From Hirudo medicinalis (lineage: Eukaryota > Annelida > Clitellata > Hirudinida > Hirudinidae), in assembly GCA_011800805.1 (NCBI GenBank), contig MPNW01000930.1, positions 2,501 to 33,455 on the forward strand: 30,955 nt of DNA, written 5' to 3'. Position 1 is the first letter of the stretch. Every line of letters begins with the position of its first letter. Made by a program: the position numbers and the translations under genes. Under the pieces are notes generated by a model. The model was not told the DNA's origin. It did no database searches and was given only the letters and a program-made list of their open reading frames with translations. This document shows, in pieces, positions 1 to 10,208 of the stretch.

Positions 1-306
1 TTCCAAACGGGGGACTCGAAACCAGTGGCCGTCAAGATCCTTAACCCAACAGGAGAGGACGTCCTCAACTGTTTGGACAGTTTCAAACAGAAAATGTTTG
101 GAGAACTCGGATCCAGTAACGGGGCATGGAAGGAAACGCCCCCCACAATGGTCGATGACGTCTTCAAGATGGATGATTCCGAGGAGCAGTCGACCGCATC
201 GTCCAGAGCGGCAAGGATACTGGAGATGTGCCGAAACAAAGCCAAACTGAAGCTGATGAAGGAGGCTTACCTGATGAGCGTGTTGAAGAACGAGAACATC
301 GTCAAG
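1..306 (+). CDS. PKDCC: PKDCC-like, exon a (N-lobe), truncated by window edge
   Basis: Reading frame 1 is open from the first base and contains VAVKIL, with the ATP-site lysine, and ends LKNENIVK at a GTTGGT donor (phase 0). Between the beta-3 lysine and the alpha-C region lies a Ser/Asp/Glu-rich stretch (about residues 33-65). The true 5' boundary is not visible. Confidence 0.85.
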
Positions 307-738
307 GTTGGTTTTGTTCAAATTATTGATTAAGTTTTCCAATAAACTCAACCCGAACGTTGACAAATTTGATAATTAAATCAGCCATACGAAAGAAATA
401 ATCATAATCAAATCACCTCTAACTGAACTGGTAATCATCGTCATCACGATCATTATCATTATCACTCACTCAGCACCATCAACGCCACTAGGGGTGTCTG
501 AGTGAGAGGAAAGGGGGTAGGGTGGATTCTTGGGTGCAGAATAATTTTGTAGTAGGCGACAATTTGTCAAGCCTCAGAAATTGATGGATGCAGTTCTGCA
601 TACGAGCAGGTGTTTCGCTTAAGTAATTAGCTGACGTGACAAGCCCAGGAATAACAATTATTATGATATTGCTGTAATTCAACCGTCTTAAGTGTGCGTT
701 ATATTTATTTATTATCGTTATTATTATTATTGTTGTTG

Positions 739-775
<37 letters not shown>

Positions 776-780
776 GCGTA

Positions 781-841
<61 letters not shown>

Positions 842-846
842 GCGTA

Positions 847-919
<73 letters not shown>

Positions 920-1603
920 GCGTATTGTTATTATTATTATTATAGCGTATTGTTATTATTATTATTATTATTATTATTGTTATTATTATTATTATTATTA
1001 TTATCATCATCATTATTATTATTATTAAATCCGCTCAAAATTTGGGAGCTCTTGATAAATGAAATCCAAATGAAGTCGAACATTGCCACCAACGTTGAGT
1101 TCATCATGGCGATTGTAATCGTCATCATCATCATCATCATCACCACCATCATCATCATCATCATCATCACAGTCATCATAAACATCTCGAAAACCACCCA
1201 TCGACACATGGGGGACCACCCAAGGAAAATCACAGGCCCAGATGGAGTTGAACTCAGTGCATCGATTCAACCTAATGCACCTCACTCATGGCTCCTTCGG
1301 GGTCATGTGAGAGATGTTTCAGGAGATCGATGAGTGATCATGATCTTCAGTTATCTTCATCATCATCATCATCATCATAATCGTCATGTATGGTGATTGA
1401 TACGGGTTGAAACTTTTTATTAATTGCTAAATATGAATTTTTAATTCATCATTCATCTCTGTCGAATTAATGTCTAGATTATTATTATTACCTCCTTCCA
1501 AATCCAATCCATTCACTCGCTCACTCACTCACTCACTCACTCACTCACTCACTCACTCACTCACTCACTCACTCACTCACTCACTCACTCACTCACTCAC
1601 TCA

Positions 1604-1640
<37 letters not shown>

Positions 1641-1761
1641 ACACACACTCACTCAATCACTCACTCACTANCACTCACTCACTCACTCACTCACTCACTC
1701 ACTCACTCACTCACTCACTCACTCACTCACTCACTCACTCACTCACTCACTCACTCACTCA

Positions 1762-1820
<59 letters not shown>

Positions 1821-3980
1821 TCACTCACACACTCACTCACTCTCACAATCCCAGCATTGCCAAGTTTAACGTCTCCAATGACCCAACAGCTCCATGACAT
1901 ATGCCTGCTCTGGGAGAACAAAGAAGGTGGAAAAGCCAATTCCAAAGATGGATCGAATTACGTCGTTCCAGGCTCCGGAAAATCCGGAGGCGATGACGCC
2001 ACGACTTTCTCCACCCTGAGTGGCCTCAGGGTGTCCTACTCCACCCAATTTGGGAGCGAGGCGGACTTGATAAGTCTGCTGCAGTTGTCCTGGGAAGATC
2101 GCTTGAGGGTTAGTGGAGGATGCTTTCTTCTTGGAGAGTCACTCACTCGTGTTATCATTCGCCCATTCACCCATTAAACTCACCCACTCACTCATTTGCT
2201 CTCAAATGCATTTCGATCATTCAATCTGACTTCACTCACTCACTCACTCACTCACTCTCACTCACTCTCACTCACTCACTCACTCACCCACCCACTCACT
2301 CACCAACCCACCCACCCACTCACTCACCAACCTACTCAACCGTTCATGTCCTCATTCGTTTACCCAGCCACTCAAATAACTTTTGGGAACATCGAACTTG
2401 AAGTGCTAAGGTTGTTTTTTTATTTCACGAGTGTTTGAGGTCGGCATCCGTCAACTTTGGACTTAATTTTCAATTACCTTGACAACTGGAACAATGACTC
2501 TGGTTCGTGTGACGCGTTGGTGTTGTTCAATTTATATTTATATTTAAGCTGCTATTATTATTGTATTATATTTATTTATTATTATTATTATTTATTATTA
2601 TTATTATTATTATTACTGCTACTGCTGTTGCCGCTGCTGCTGCCGTTGTTGTCGTCATCATCGTCATCATTATCATCATCATCGTTGTTGTTGATGATAT
2701 TATTATTATTATTATTATTGGCGACGATTCGTTATTGAATAATTTTTCATTGAAATCAGATATTTTAGAATAAAACAATTTAATTTAATATCGAGAAAAA
2801 AGAAGAAATGCTAAACGTACTCGAACTGCTAATTACTTAACGGACTGTCTGGTAGAGAATGGTTCCAGCAGGAGTGCAGTGGAGTGCAAAGGTCTCCACT
2901 TTCACTCCCGCTCACTCATTCTAATGTCTTCGAGATCTATTTCAGTCTTTTATTTCTTGATGCTGTCTTTAATTATTATTGTGTTCCACTCCTCACTCAC
3001 TCACTCACTCACCCATCAACTCACCTTAGCTAATCACCTCTCTGTCTACTAACCTTATTCTGGCTTGGTGCAATGCAAAGCTGCCTCCAGACCACATGTG
3101 GTCCATCTCCACAAGACACATGAATGCACTTAAGAAGAATTTCGAGGAGAGTTGTGCGTTGAACATTGTCTGAACTTCTGAACCTCGTCTTGCTGGGCTT
3201 TTCATGCCCCCCTCAACTAATAATAATAATAATAATAATAATGATGATGATGATGACGATGACGATGACGATGATAATAATGATAATAATGATGGTGATG
3301 ACGATGACGATGATAATAATGATAATAATGATGATGATGATGATGATAATTATAATAATGATAATGATGATAATAATAATTATTATTATAATAATTATTA
3401 ATATAATTATGCTATAATAGTCCCCCCTCAACCATGCAACTCATTATTATAAATTATCATTTATAGGTGATCACGACTTTACTCTCTCACACTTGAGAAA
3501 GTTATACGAGGCACTCAAAACCAATCACAAATTTGATTGCAAACAACCCAAAGCAGACCAATCCAGTATTCGGAATCCGAAATTCCTTGTTCAAAACGTC
3601 TGAGTCAGGGTTTCGAATTTGGCGCCTCTCTTAGAGTTCATATGTCAGACGTAAATCAAACACTCCATGCGGTTTGAACCCGGATTTGAACGCTGGGGGT
3701 TCGAGTTGAGCATGATAATGTGCATGCCGTTATCTCTAAATGATCATTTATGCATTGGCTTGGATGTTAGTCGCCTATAATGTTTACAGTACTATATATT
3801 GATATTAAGACGATATTAATAATGATAATGATGGTGATGATGGTGATGATAGTGGTGATGATGATGATAATGATAGCGTTGACAATACATTGCAAACAAC
3901 AATCCTTCCATGTAAACTTATTTCAATACAAGTCCCAAAAACTGGAAACACAATTTTAAAAGTATTTAATATAAGAAAGC

Positions 3981-4016
<36 letters not shown>

Positions 4017-5971
4017 TAATAATAATAACAACAATAATAATAACAATTATAATAATAACAATAATAATAATAATATCAGTAAAATTATCACTAATAGTTA
4101 TTATTATTACTGGATATAATGATAACGATATTCGTAATCATAATGCTAATTGGAAGCAGTTTGTAGTCTGCTCGTCTATAAAGGCTAAAATCCTTATCTC
4201 CGATGACGGGCATTATCATAACCATAACATATCATATTTCCAATAAGCCTTAATTATTATTTCGTGTTTCTGCCCTTCTTGACCCGTGAACAGCGTCAGG
4301 TTGCCAACGTTGGGCCTGGCTGCGGTTTCGTGGTTCGACCACAGTCTCCTACTGTTCCTTGGGGGACTGATGAAGGTGGATGATGATGTTTGATCTGTGC
4401 GTTAATCTGGATTTCTTTCATGTCTTTCTTCGCAATCATTAATCTTCTTAGTCATCGTTGTCGTCGTCGTCGTCGTCGTCATCACATTATCAGGATCTTG
4501 AAGTCGCCATAATCTCAGTATGCCATCCTCGTTTTCAAAGGTTTGTTACGGAATTTCGAAACTCCTGAGATACTTTTCCTCTCTGAGTGCTCCCTTCGTC
4601 GGCTCGGTTTCCATTAATGACTTCAGACGCCAACAATTCGTCCTAGTCGATGGCGAGATCATAATGACCGACCTCGACGACCTGACTTTCGAGGAAAGGT
4701 CATGTCGGGTCGACCGGGACTGTCTCCTAGAAGATGATAGACTCAGGTGAGCCCTAGGTTTTGCATTTCGATAATACTGAGGATTACAGTTGTGTTATCA
4801 AAAGGGCTGGGATTTTAAATAGAAATGTGAATTATAATTTTTTCCAACGTAATTAACGACATTTGAAACTCGAATCCTCGACATAGAGGATGCAATCTGA
4901 CGATACCAACCAATAAAAATCAACTTTGGTTCATGTCCACGCTAAACAACAACAACTCAATCACCGATCAACTCAGTCGACAACATAACTCGACGACATC
5001 GTCAACAACATCATTGTCACCGATTCAGAACGTCTGCCGTGAGATGCACCGGCGGTAAGTGCCATCGTTGGCACGACGCCAAAAACACCAGGAACGCCGG
5101 TATTCATTTCGTGTCCGTCCTCCTTCCGCACGGTGCACCGGATTTTCTCAAACCCCTGGCGACTGAAATAATAAACAACTTTACCGCTGCCACCTGGCGA
5201 ACGGAAGAAAATCACGGGCTGGTCAAGAGATTGGTCAAGGACTTTGCCAGTGGGGTCTATCTGGCCAGAGTGAGAGAAGGAAGACAGGAGGAGAGAAGCG
5301 GTTTGTTTGCTACAAAACAAAAAAATAATTATAGATAATTATTATGATGGTTTGTAAGTTTGTGGTTAAAAAGTTCAATTTGATTTTGTGGTGATGCTTA
5401 CCAAGCATTATACAATTTGCTTGATCCTATCTTAAGGATCATCATCGTCATCATCATCATCATCATCATCATCTTAAGGAACCTTCCCACGTAAACTGAT
5501 AAACTGAAAAAACATTGTTGACTCAACAGCTCGCTACGAGGTCATGGAAGGTCACGACCAGCCCGGGCAGCACGACTACAGATGCCACTACACGAGGGGA
5601 GCGTACGGGTGCACGGTTTCGGTGCACGACGAGGAGGAGGCAAAGACCCTCTGCGACGTGGACGATGTGTGCAGGGGATTTGTCATGTCACCTCTGAAGT
5701 CTTGGACTGGTGAGTGTTTCAAGGTGCTGATGATGATGATGGTTGTAATGGTTAGTGTTGTTATATTGGTGATTGGGTATAACCATTGGTGAACAAAATG
5801 GTGATGGTAACAAAAAGTTGGCGATGATGAACGTAGAGATGTTGTTGGAACACTTGCCACCGTTTATTTCCAACAGGGAGAAGGTACGTCCACCTCAAGT
5901 CCAACGTGACCCCCGGGGCTCTCAAGAAGGCTCCAAGGGGTTACACCCTTTACTACAAACCTGAGCTCTGA
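1..5971 (+). CDS. PKDCC: PKDCC/VLK-like secreted tyrosine kinase, 3' part (5' end outside window)
   Basis: Exons 1-306, 1890-2108, 4541-4746, 5029-5300, 5530-5709 and 5877-5971 join in frame to about 425 residues ending at TGA 5969-5971. The order of motifs matches the PKDCC family: the kinase N-lobe lysine in VAVKIL (residue 12 of this part), the NIVKLHDIC strand, LLQLSWEDRLR, the catalytic-like segment NDFRRQQFVLVDGE (Asp about 202), the metal-site equivalent TDLDDL (Asp about 219), LLPHGAPDFLKPL, and a Cys-containing C-terminal domain (HDYRCHYTRG, CRGFVMSPLKSWTGRRY). Known family members phosphorylate tyrosines on secreted and matrix proteins in the Golgi or outside the cell. The signal peptide and Gly-rich loop must lie upstream of base 1. 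Vertebrate PKDCC is about 490 residues, so most of the protein is here. A FAM20-like or another secretory kinase is less likely because WEDR and DFRRQQF are specific to this family. Confidence 0.92.
307..1889 (+). repeat. Intron of PKDCC-like gene: TTA array with spacer, ATC tract, CTCA/CA array
   Basis: This intron is mostly repeats. At 712-1027 a (TTA)n tract is interrupted four times by the spacer TATAGCGTATTG (near 772, 838, 915 and 941). At 1121-1172 there is an (ATC)n tract. At 1518-1846 a (CTCA)n and (CA)n array runs nearly to the acceptor, with one undetermined base at 1671. Open frames across it are low complexity (poly-Leu, Tyr, Asn, Ser-Leu-Thr-His) and not genes. Confidence 0.9.
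1890..2108 (+). CDS. PKDCC: PKDCC-like, exon b (hinge region with insertion)
   Basis: The acceptor at 1888-1889 (CCCAACAG) follows a long CTCA/CA repeat. The exon reads LHDICLLWENK, then a Gly/Ser/Lys-rich segment, then LISLLQLSWEDRLR, and ends at donor GTTAGT. It is phase 0 at both ends, so NIVK of the previous exon joins LHDIC. The open frame continues upstream into the repeat, but that part is intron. Confidence 0.85.
2109..4540 (+). repeat. Large intron of PKDCC-like gene with many microsatellites
   Basis: CTCA/CCCA repeats lie at 2232-2335, TTA followed by TGC/TCA-type triplets at 2559-2723, mixed AAT/GAT at 3218-3402, GAT at 3815-3875, AAT/AAC at 3980-4075 and GTC at 4456-4482. The AT-rich unique sequence between them shows no exon with the phase-0 joins needed by this gene. 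Confidence 0.85.
4541..4746 (+). CDS. PKDCC: PKDCC-like, exon c (catalytic core)
   Basis: The acceptor TTTTCAAAG precedes VCYGISKLLRYF. The exon holds the catalytic-like Asp in NDFRRQQF and the DLDD motif that replaces DFG, and then the Cys-rich RSCRVDRDC. It ends in phase 2 at GTGAGC. Confidence 0.88.
5029..5300 (+). CDS. PKDCC: PKDCC-like, exon d (C-lobe)
   Basis: The exon begins after ACCGATTCAG and reads TSAVRCTGGKCHRWHDAKN, then VLLPHGAPDFLKPLATEIIN and GLVKRLVKDFASGVYLAR. The earlier GTGAGA at 5271 would break the frame with the next exon. A donor GTTTGT after 5300 gives the matching phase 1, so I prefer it despite its weak consensus. Confidence 0.8.
5530..5709 (+). CDS. PKDCC: PKDCC-like, exon e (Cys-rich C-terminal domain)
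   Basis: The exon starts after ACTCAACAG and encodes RYEVMEGHDQPGQHDYRC, VSVHDEEEAKTLC and CRGFVMSPLKSWT. It contains paired cysteines typical of the secreted C-terminal domain. The donor is GTGAGT in phase 1. Confidence 0.87.
5877..5971 (+). CDS. PKDCC: PKDCC-like, terminal exon f
   Basis: After acceptor TTTCCAACAG the frame reads GRRYVHLKSNVTPGALKK and ends YTLYYKPEL followed by TGA. It holds one N-glycosylation sequon (NVT). No AATAAA lies within the next 1.5 kb, so the poly(A) site is not identified. Confidence 0.87.
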
Positions 5972-7510
5972 GATTCAATGAATGGATGGATGGATGAATG
6001 ATTGAGTGGATGGATCGTTCTTTTTTTATTTGCACGAGCACGTACAATCACGCATATATTTCATGGTGACCAATCAGAGTTATTGTTAGTAATGACATCA
6101 ATTTTATTCTCGACTTTCTACATTATATTCTCTCATCGTTTTGATCATCGTCACCTTTATTGAATGACGTGCGACGGTCGTCGGAGTTCACAGGGTTCGG
6201 ATTCTATACCATTTTTGCGTCATTTGACGCGAAGACCACTCTCACATATCGGTCGATTCTATCCTCGGAGAGTTTCAATCCACAGTGGATTTTACCTTCC
6301 TGAGCAGACGGATTTGTTTTTGATTCTCCGATTTATTTTTTCTTTTTAATTTTGTTTACAAAAGAGCTTGTGGATTTGTTTTGGGAAATCATTTTGAAGT
6401 TTTCTTTTCGGCTTCGGTCGGAGGCCATTCGCAGTCGTCCGCCGTATCGGGTCTCAAGGCGTCCTTAGGTCTTGAACTCGAGACCTCCAAGGTCTTGCTT
6501 CACTTTTCCACAAAGGAAGACATTTAAATTCGCACCATTCGATCATGTTTTTGTATTTCATCAGAATTTATTACTTTTTCTGTAAAAAGTTGGTTTTATC
6601 TCGTAAACAGGGAACGAGTTCACTTCTTTGCGCGGTGATTTCATCGACTCGTCGTCGGTTTTATTATTTTTTGTTAGCTAATTATTTGAAAATCTTTAAT
6701 CTCTAAATCAAACTTTCATTTCACTTTGTAAGACTTGTTTGCCAGAGACCTTTGGTATTTCAGAGAGAGCTTCATTCAGTAATTCTTTGATTTATTACCC
6801 TATTTTTTCAGAAAATTCGTTGATATTGTGTCGTATATAAATATATATATATATCGTGAGTGATTGTCACCAGTGCTGTTCACCTGACTTTTCTGATGTC
6901 AAAGGCTGATTCGTTTCTTCACCAAAGTCGCCGTGTCATGGTAGCTGTTTTTTTTTTTTTTTTTCAATCTGATATTTTATTGGATTTCACAAAATCCACA
7001 GTGAGATTAACGACGATATTTGCGGCCGAAAGGAATTTTAGGATCATTTTATGTTTTCAAACTTCCTTGTTAAATCGTGGGTAAACATTTTCTGTTCGTT
7101 GGTTTTACGACCGGGTCTTGATCGAAAGCTTTTCCTAATACATCGTAGCTTGAACTGATTCTGGACAATTGAATGGCATTTGGCCGCCTACCCCGTCGGT
7201 CGATCCCCGACAGCGATCCCTCGGTCGCGAAAGTGTCGAGCACCTTATTTACACGTTTCGATTCGTTACAAAGTTCTTTGCACCGAGCGAGCAGACGCTC
7301 CATTATTTCGCCAGCCTTTTTTGGCTTGATTTTCATGTTTGGTTTTCTCGAGATTATGCGACAATCAGTCGAGCAGCTTCTGTTTTCTGCGACGCGCAAA
7401 ATATTTTGATGCTACTGCCGATCACGATCTTAACATTCTCTACCGATTATTGTCTATTATTTCTCATGCTCCACATTTTACGGCAACCCCGAAAAGTGAT
7501 GCCAATAAAT
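5972..7510. other. Intergenic, no supported gene
   Basis: This is the 3' flank of the PKDCC-like gene. It is AT-rich with a T-run near 6949-6964 and an AT dinucleotide run near 6838-6855. Short open frames lack conserved motifs or splice-site support. The region may include the kinase 3' UTR. Confidence 0.6.
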
Positions 7511-8022
7511 NNNNNNNNNNNNNNNNNNNNNNNNNNNNNNNNNNNNNNNNNNNNNNNNNNNNNNNNNNNNNNNNNNNNNNNNNNNNNNNNNNNNNNNNNN
7601 NNNNNNNNNNNNNNNNNNNNNNNNNNNNNNNNNNNNNNNNNNNNNNNNNNNNNNNNNNNNNNNNNNNNNNNNNNNNNNNNNNNNNNNNNNNNNNNNNNNN
7701 NNNNNNNNNNNNNNNNNNNNNNNNNNNNNNNNNNNNNNNNNNNNNNNNNNNNNNNNNNNNNNNNNNNNNNNNNNNNNNNNNNNNNNNNNNNNNNNNNNNN
7801 NNNNNNNNNNNNNNNNNNNNNNNNNNNNNNNNNNNNNNNNNNNNNNNNNNNNNNNNNNNNNNNNNNNNNNNNNNNNNNNNNNNNNNNNNNNNNNNNNNNN
7901 NNNNNNNNNNNNNNNNNNNNNNNNNNNNNNNNNNNNNNNNNNNNNNNNNNNNNNNNNNNNNNNNNNNNNNNNNNNNNNNNNNNNNNNNNNNNNNNNNNNN
8001 NNNNNNNNNNNNNNNNNNNNNN
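7511..8022. other. Assembly gap (512 N)
   Basis: This is a continuous run of undetermined bases. Long translations crossing it are artefacts of the gap. An exon could be hidden here. Confidence 1.
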
Positions 8023-9491
8023 GGGCTTCGAATGCGAATCATCACATTACATGTCTTCTTCTCCAACGAATGTTGGGAACAGCACATTGCACTTTACCTT
8101 CTCAAGGCATCAATTACTTCCTTGCACGTTCAATCACAGCAACATCGAACGGCAGTAACGGGTTCTCCCTCAAAGCTTCACAACTGGAATCTTCCGTCGG
8201 CCGCACGCAACGTTCCTCGGAAGGCCTTCAATTTTCTGCACCCAAAATGGCCGGTGCTTTGTTGGCAAAACTAGGAATTGGAGAATCCGAAGAACATCTG
8301 AGATCTTTTTGAGATAGAAGTCGAACAGAACGAACGCTGCAAAAACAATTGGTGCAAAGGGTACTTCGGTGCAAATGCGGGCACAAGAAAAAGAAAAAAA
8401 AAATCCAGTGCAGGAAAAACTCGTACAAAACCTCTAAAGGGTGGGCTCGCAAAAGTTGCAGATGCACGGCAGACGGACAAACGATGCACGGACGAACAAA
8501 ACAAATCTAGAACATTCCGTCGGCATAAATCATCGTAAAATATTGCACTACCTTGACTTTCCATAAAAAAATAGGAGATGGTCGGATGTTGGCAAGGTGT
8601 AGCCGTCTAAATAGCTAATTAGTATGCCTCATATGCAGTGATTCATTTGGCATAAATTGTGCTTACTTGACGTACAAAATAGGGTCTCCAATGACATTTT
8701 TACGTCTGTGCCGTTTTATAAAATGTCGTCAAAAATATACTCGTCAGTTAAATATCAGGAAATTCGATAAAATATCAAAATTTGTTCGAAGAACAAGAAC
8801 TTGCACCTATCGTGGACAACCCAAGCCCTCAGGCAGTGTGACTTGAAACCCTGCCAAGTAAGAGTTACATGATAAAATGGGAACAGGTAAGTCGTTTGAT
8901 TGTAAATGCACGGCATCCCAGGAATTGCAACAAAGAAGATGACGATGAAGATGGCGACGACCAAGACAGAAATGAAAAATGTCCTTAGCGAAGACAATAA
9001 TATAGAAACCAAATCGAATAGGGTGGGTGATTAGAAGCATGTATGACAAGTTCAAAGCCATCAAAGACCGGCAGACGAGGTACTAAGCTTAACGGAAGAG
9101 GTGCCCGAAAAGATGGACGCGTCGGAGCTCGAGGGAGACTAAATTCACTCAAATAGAAAACAAAGAATGATGGGAGGGACGACCGTTGGAAACATTCGCC
9201 GACAACCAAATGCGGTGACGGCAGGACCTACCACTCTTCAGAAAAGACAAAACACGTGATGGAGGGAGAAGCGGGAAACAAAAGCACAAAGTCCACAACA
9301 CCGAAGGAAATCCGCGACATTTATGGAGAGCCGCGGCGGGCGTCTGGCCCGGAGAGACCGGCCTCCGACAATGAACTTTTTATTGCGACTTTCTTCGGAG
9401 AGTTTTTTTTTAAGAGCTACCACCTTGACCTTTGCTCTATTTGAAGGTCGTATCTTGGATTTGTTTGTTAGTTTCTCGGTCAATTTCATGC
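8023..9491. other. Intergenic / 3' flank of unknown minus-strand gene
   Basis: No exon with recognisable homology is seen. The right end probably holds the 3' UTR of the minus-strand exon ending at 9492. An open frame at 8070-8312 (+) has no conserved motif and touches the assembly gap, so it is not called. Confidence 0.55.
9378..9383 (-). terminator. Candidate poly(A) signal AATAAA of unknown minus-strand gene
   Basis: The minus strand reads AATAAA about 110 bases downstream of the TAG at 9492. This fits the exon at 9492-10208 being terminal. A hexamer of this kind occurs by chance in AT-rich DNA, so the support is modest. Confidence 0.4.
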
Positions 9492-10208
9492 CTACTTTGT
9501 TTTTTGTTGCGGAGCAGTATTATCAGCTATGACCTTTTCAACTTGTTTTTGGACCTCTGACTTTGGCTTTCCTAAATCGACCGTCATCCTACTTCCCCTG
9601 ACCACTTGGAGCACTGACAGTGACTTTTTGATGACCCTCGAGTAGGTGTCACCGCCGTCGTTCGACCGACCTTTGTGAACCAGACTGCGACTGGTCCCTA
9701 TGGCTCCATCGACAGAAGAACATTCGATGTCCTTGACATTTCTGGAGTTCTTCGGAGAAGAAAGTGCCGACCTCAGATGACTCGAGAGGTCCGCAAAACT
9801 TCCGCTCTTCCCCTCTTTGATGGAGCCAATCGAAGCGATGGTAGGATTCGGTTGGAAACTTGGAGAGCTGGTGATGGAGATTTTGGCATTGGAAGCCGTC
9901 AAGACGGACGATCTGGTGGTAATGGTGATGGTGGTGGAATTGGTGGAGTTGGTTCCAGCACTAGAAGTGGTAGCAACTGTCACGGTGCTCGTAGAGACGG
10001 CAGACGAAGTTGTGGTCGAAGTGGAATTGGGCATCTGCTGGAGCTTTCCGAGATTGCTCGCCTCTCGGATGGCTTGGACCACCTGCTGCATGGTCGTCTT
10101 GGGACTGGAACCTTGCTGTTGCTGCTGTTGGTGCATGAGGTTGACAAAGCCCTGTGTCTTGGTCAGGTCCCTGAACCTTCTGACCTCTGTGGCAAAGCCC
10201 TTTTTGGA
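9492..10208 (-). CDS. Unrecognised Ser/Thr-rich protein, terminal coding exon
   Basis: I do not recognise this protein. A 238-residue frame opens after a good minus-strand acceptor (CTCTCCGATCATCTCCAG at 10209) and ends in TAG at 9492. It begins SKKGFATEVRRFRDLTKTQG, with a charged, probably helical start. Then come LMH plus six glutamines, a helix-like MQQVVQAIREASNLGKLQQM, a long Thr/Ser/Val-rich low-complexity stretch (about residues 57-130) and a basic tail ending VEKVIADNTAPQQKTK. The frame has no ATG before the Gln run and a stop just upstream of the acceptor, so this is not a whole gene. Mixed codon use, unlike the surrounding microsatellite frames, and the downstream AATAAA support a real exon. 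The composition would suit a nuclear or regulatory protein, but no domain is identifiable. The upstream exons were not found between here and 12128. Confidence 0.6.
   Translation of the reverse strand, partial: SKKGFATEVRRFRDLTKTQGFVNLMHQQQQQQGSSPKTTMQQVVQAIREASNLGKLQQMPNSTSTTTSSAVSTSTVTVATTSSAGTNSTNSTTITITTRSSVLTASNAKISITSSPSFQPNPTIASIGSIKEGKSGSFADLSSHLRSALSSPKNSRNVKDIECSSVDGAIGTSRSLVHKGRSNDGGDTYSRVIKKSLSVLQVVRGSRMTVDLGKPKSEVQKQVEKVIADNTAPQQKTK

Noticed and set aside
692..1333. Open frames rich in Leu, Tyr or Asn across the TTA array
   Set aside because: Pure product of a triplet repeat inside a PKDCC-like intron; all frames on both strands are open.
1518..1846. CRISPR-like or telomere-like array
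   Set aside because: Simple tetranucleotide/dinucleotide repeat without unique spacers; not CRISPR, and CTCA is not a known telomere unit.
1470..2177. 235-residue frame with Ser-Leu-Thr-His repeats running into kinase sequence
   Set aside because: Only the part after the acceptor at 1889 is coding. The upstream part is CTCA/CA microsatellite in frame by chance.
3660..3705. GGTTCGA-containing stretch as a possible tRNA gene
   Set aside because: No cloverleaf or acceptor stem could be drawn.
5271..5276. GTGAGA as donor of PKDCC-like exon d
   Set aside because: Better consensus, but it gives phase 0 and a wrong frame in exon e. The donor after 5300 keeps the frame.
7169..8274. Long frames spanning 7511-8022
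   Set aside because: They cross 512 undetermined bases. The flanking parts have no recognisable protein features.
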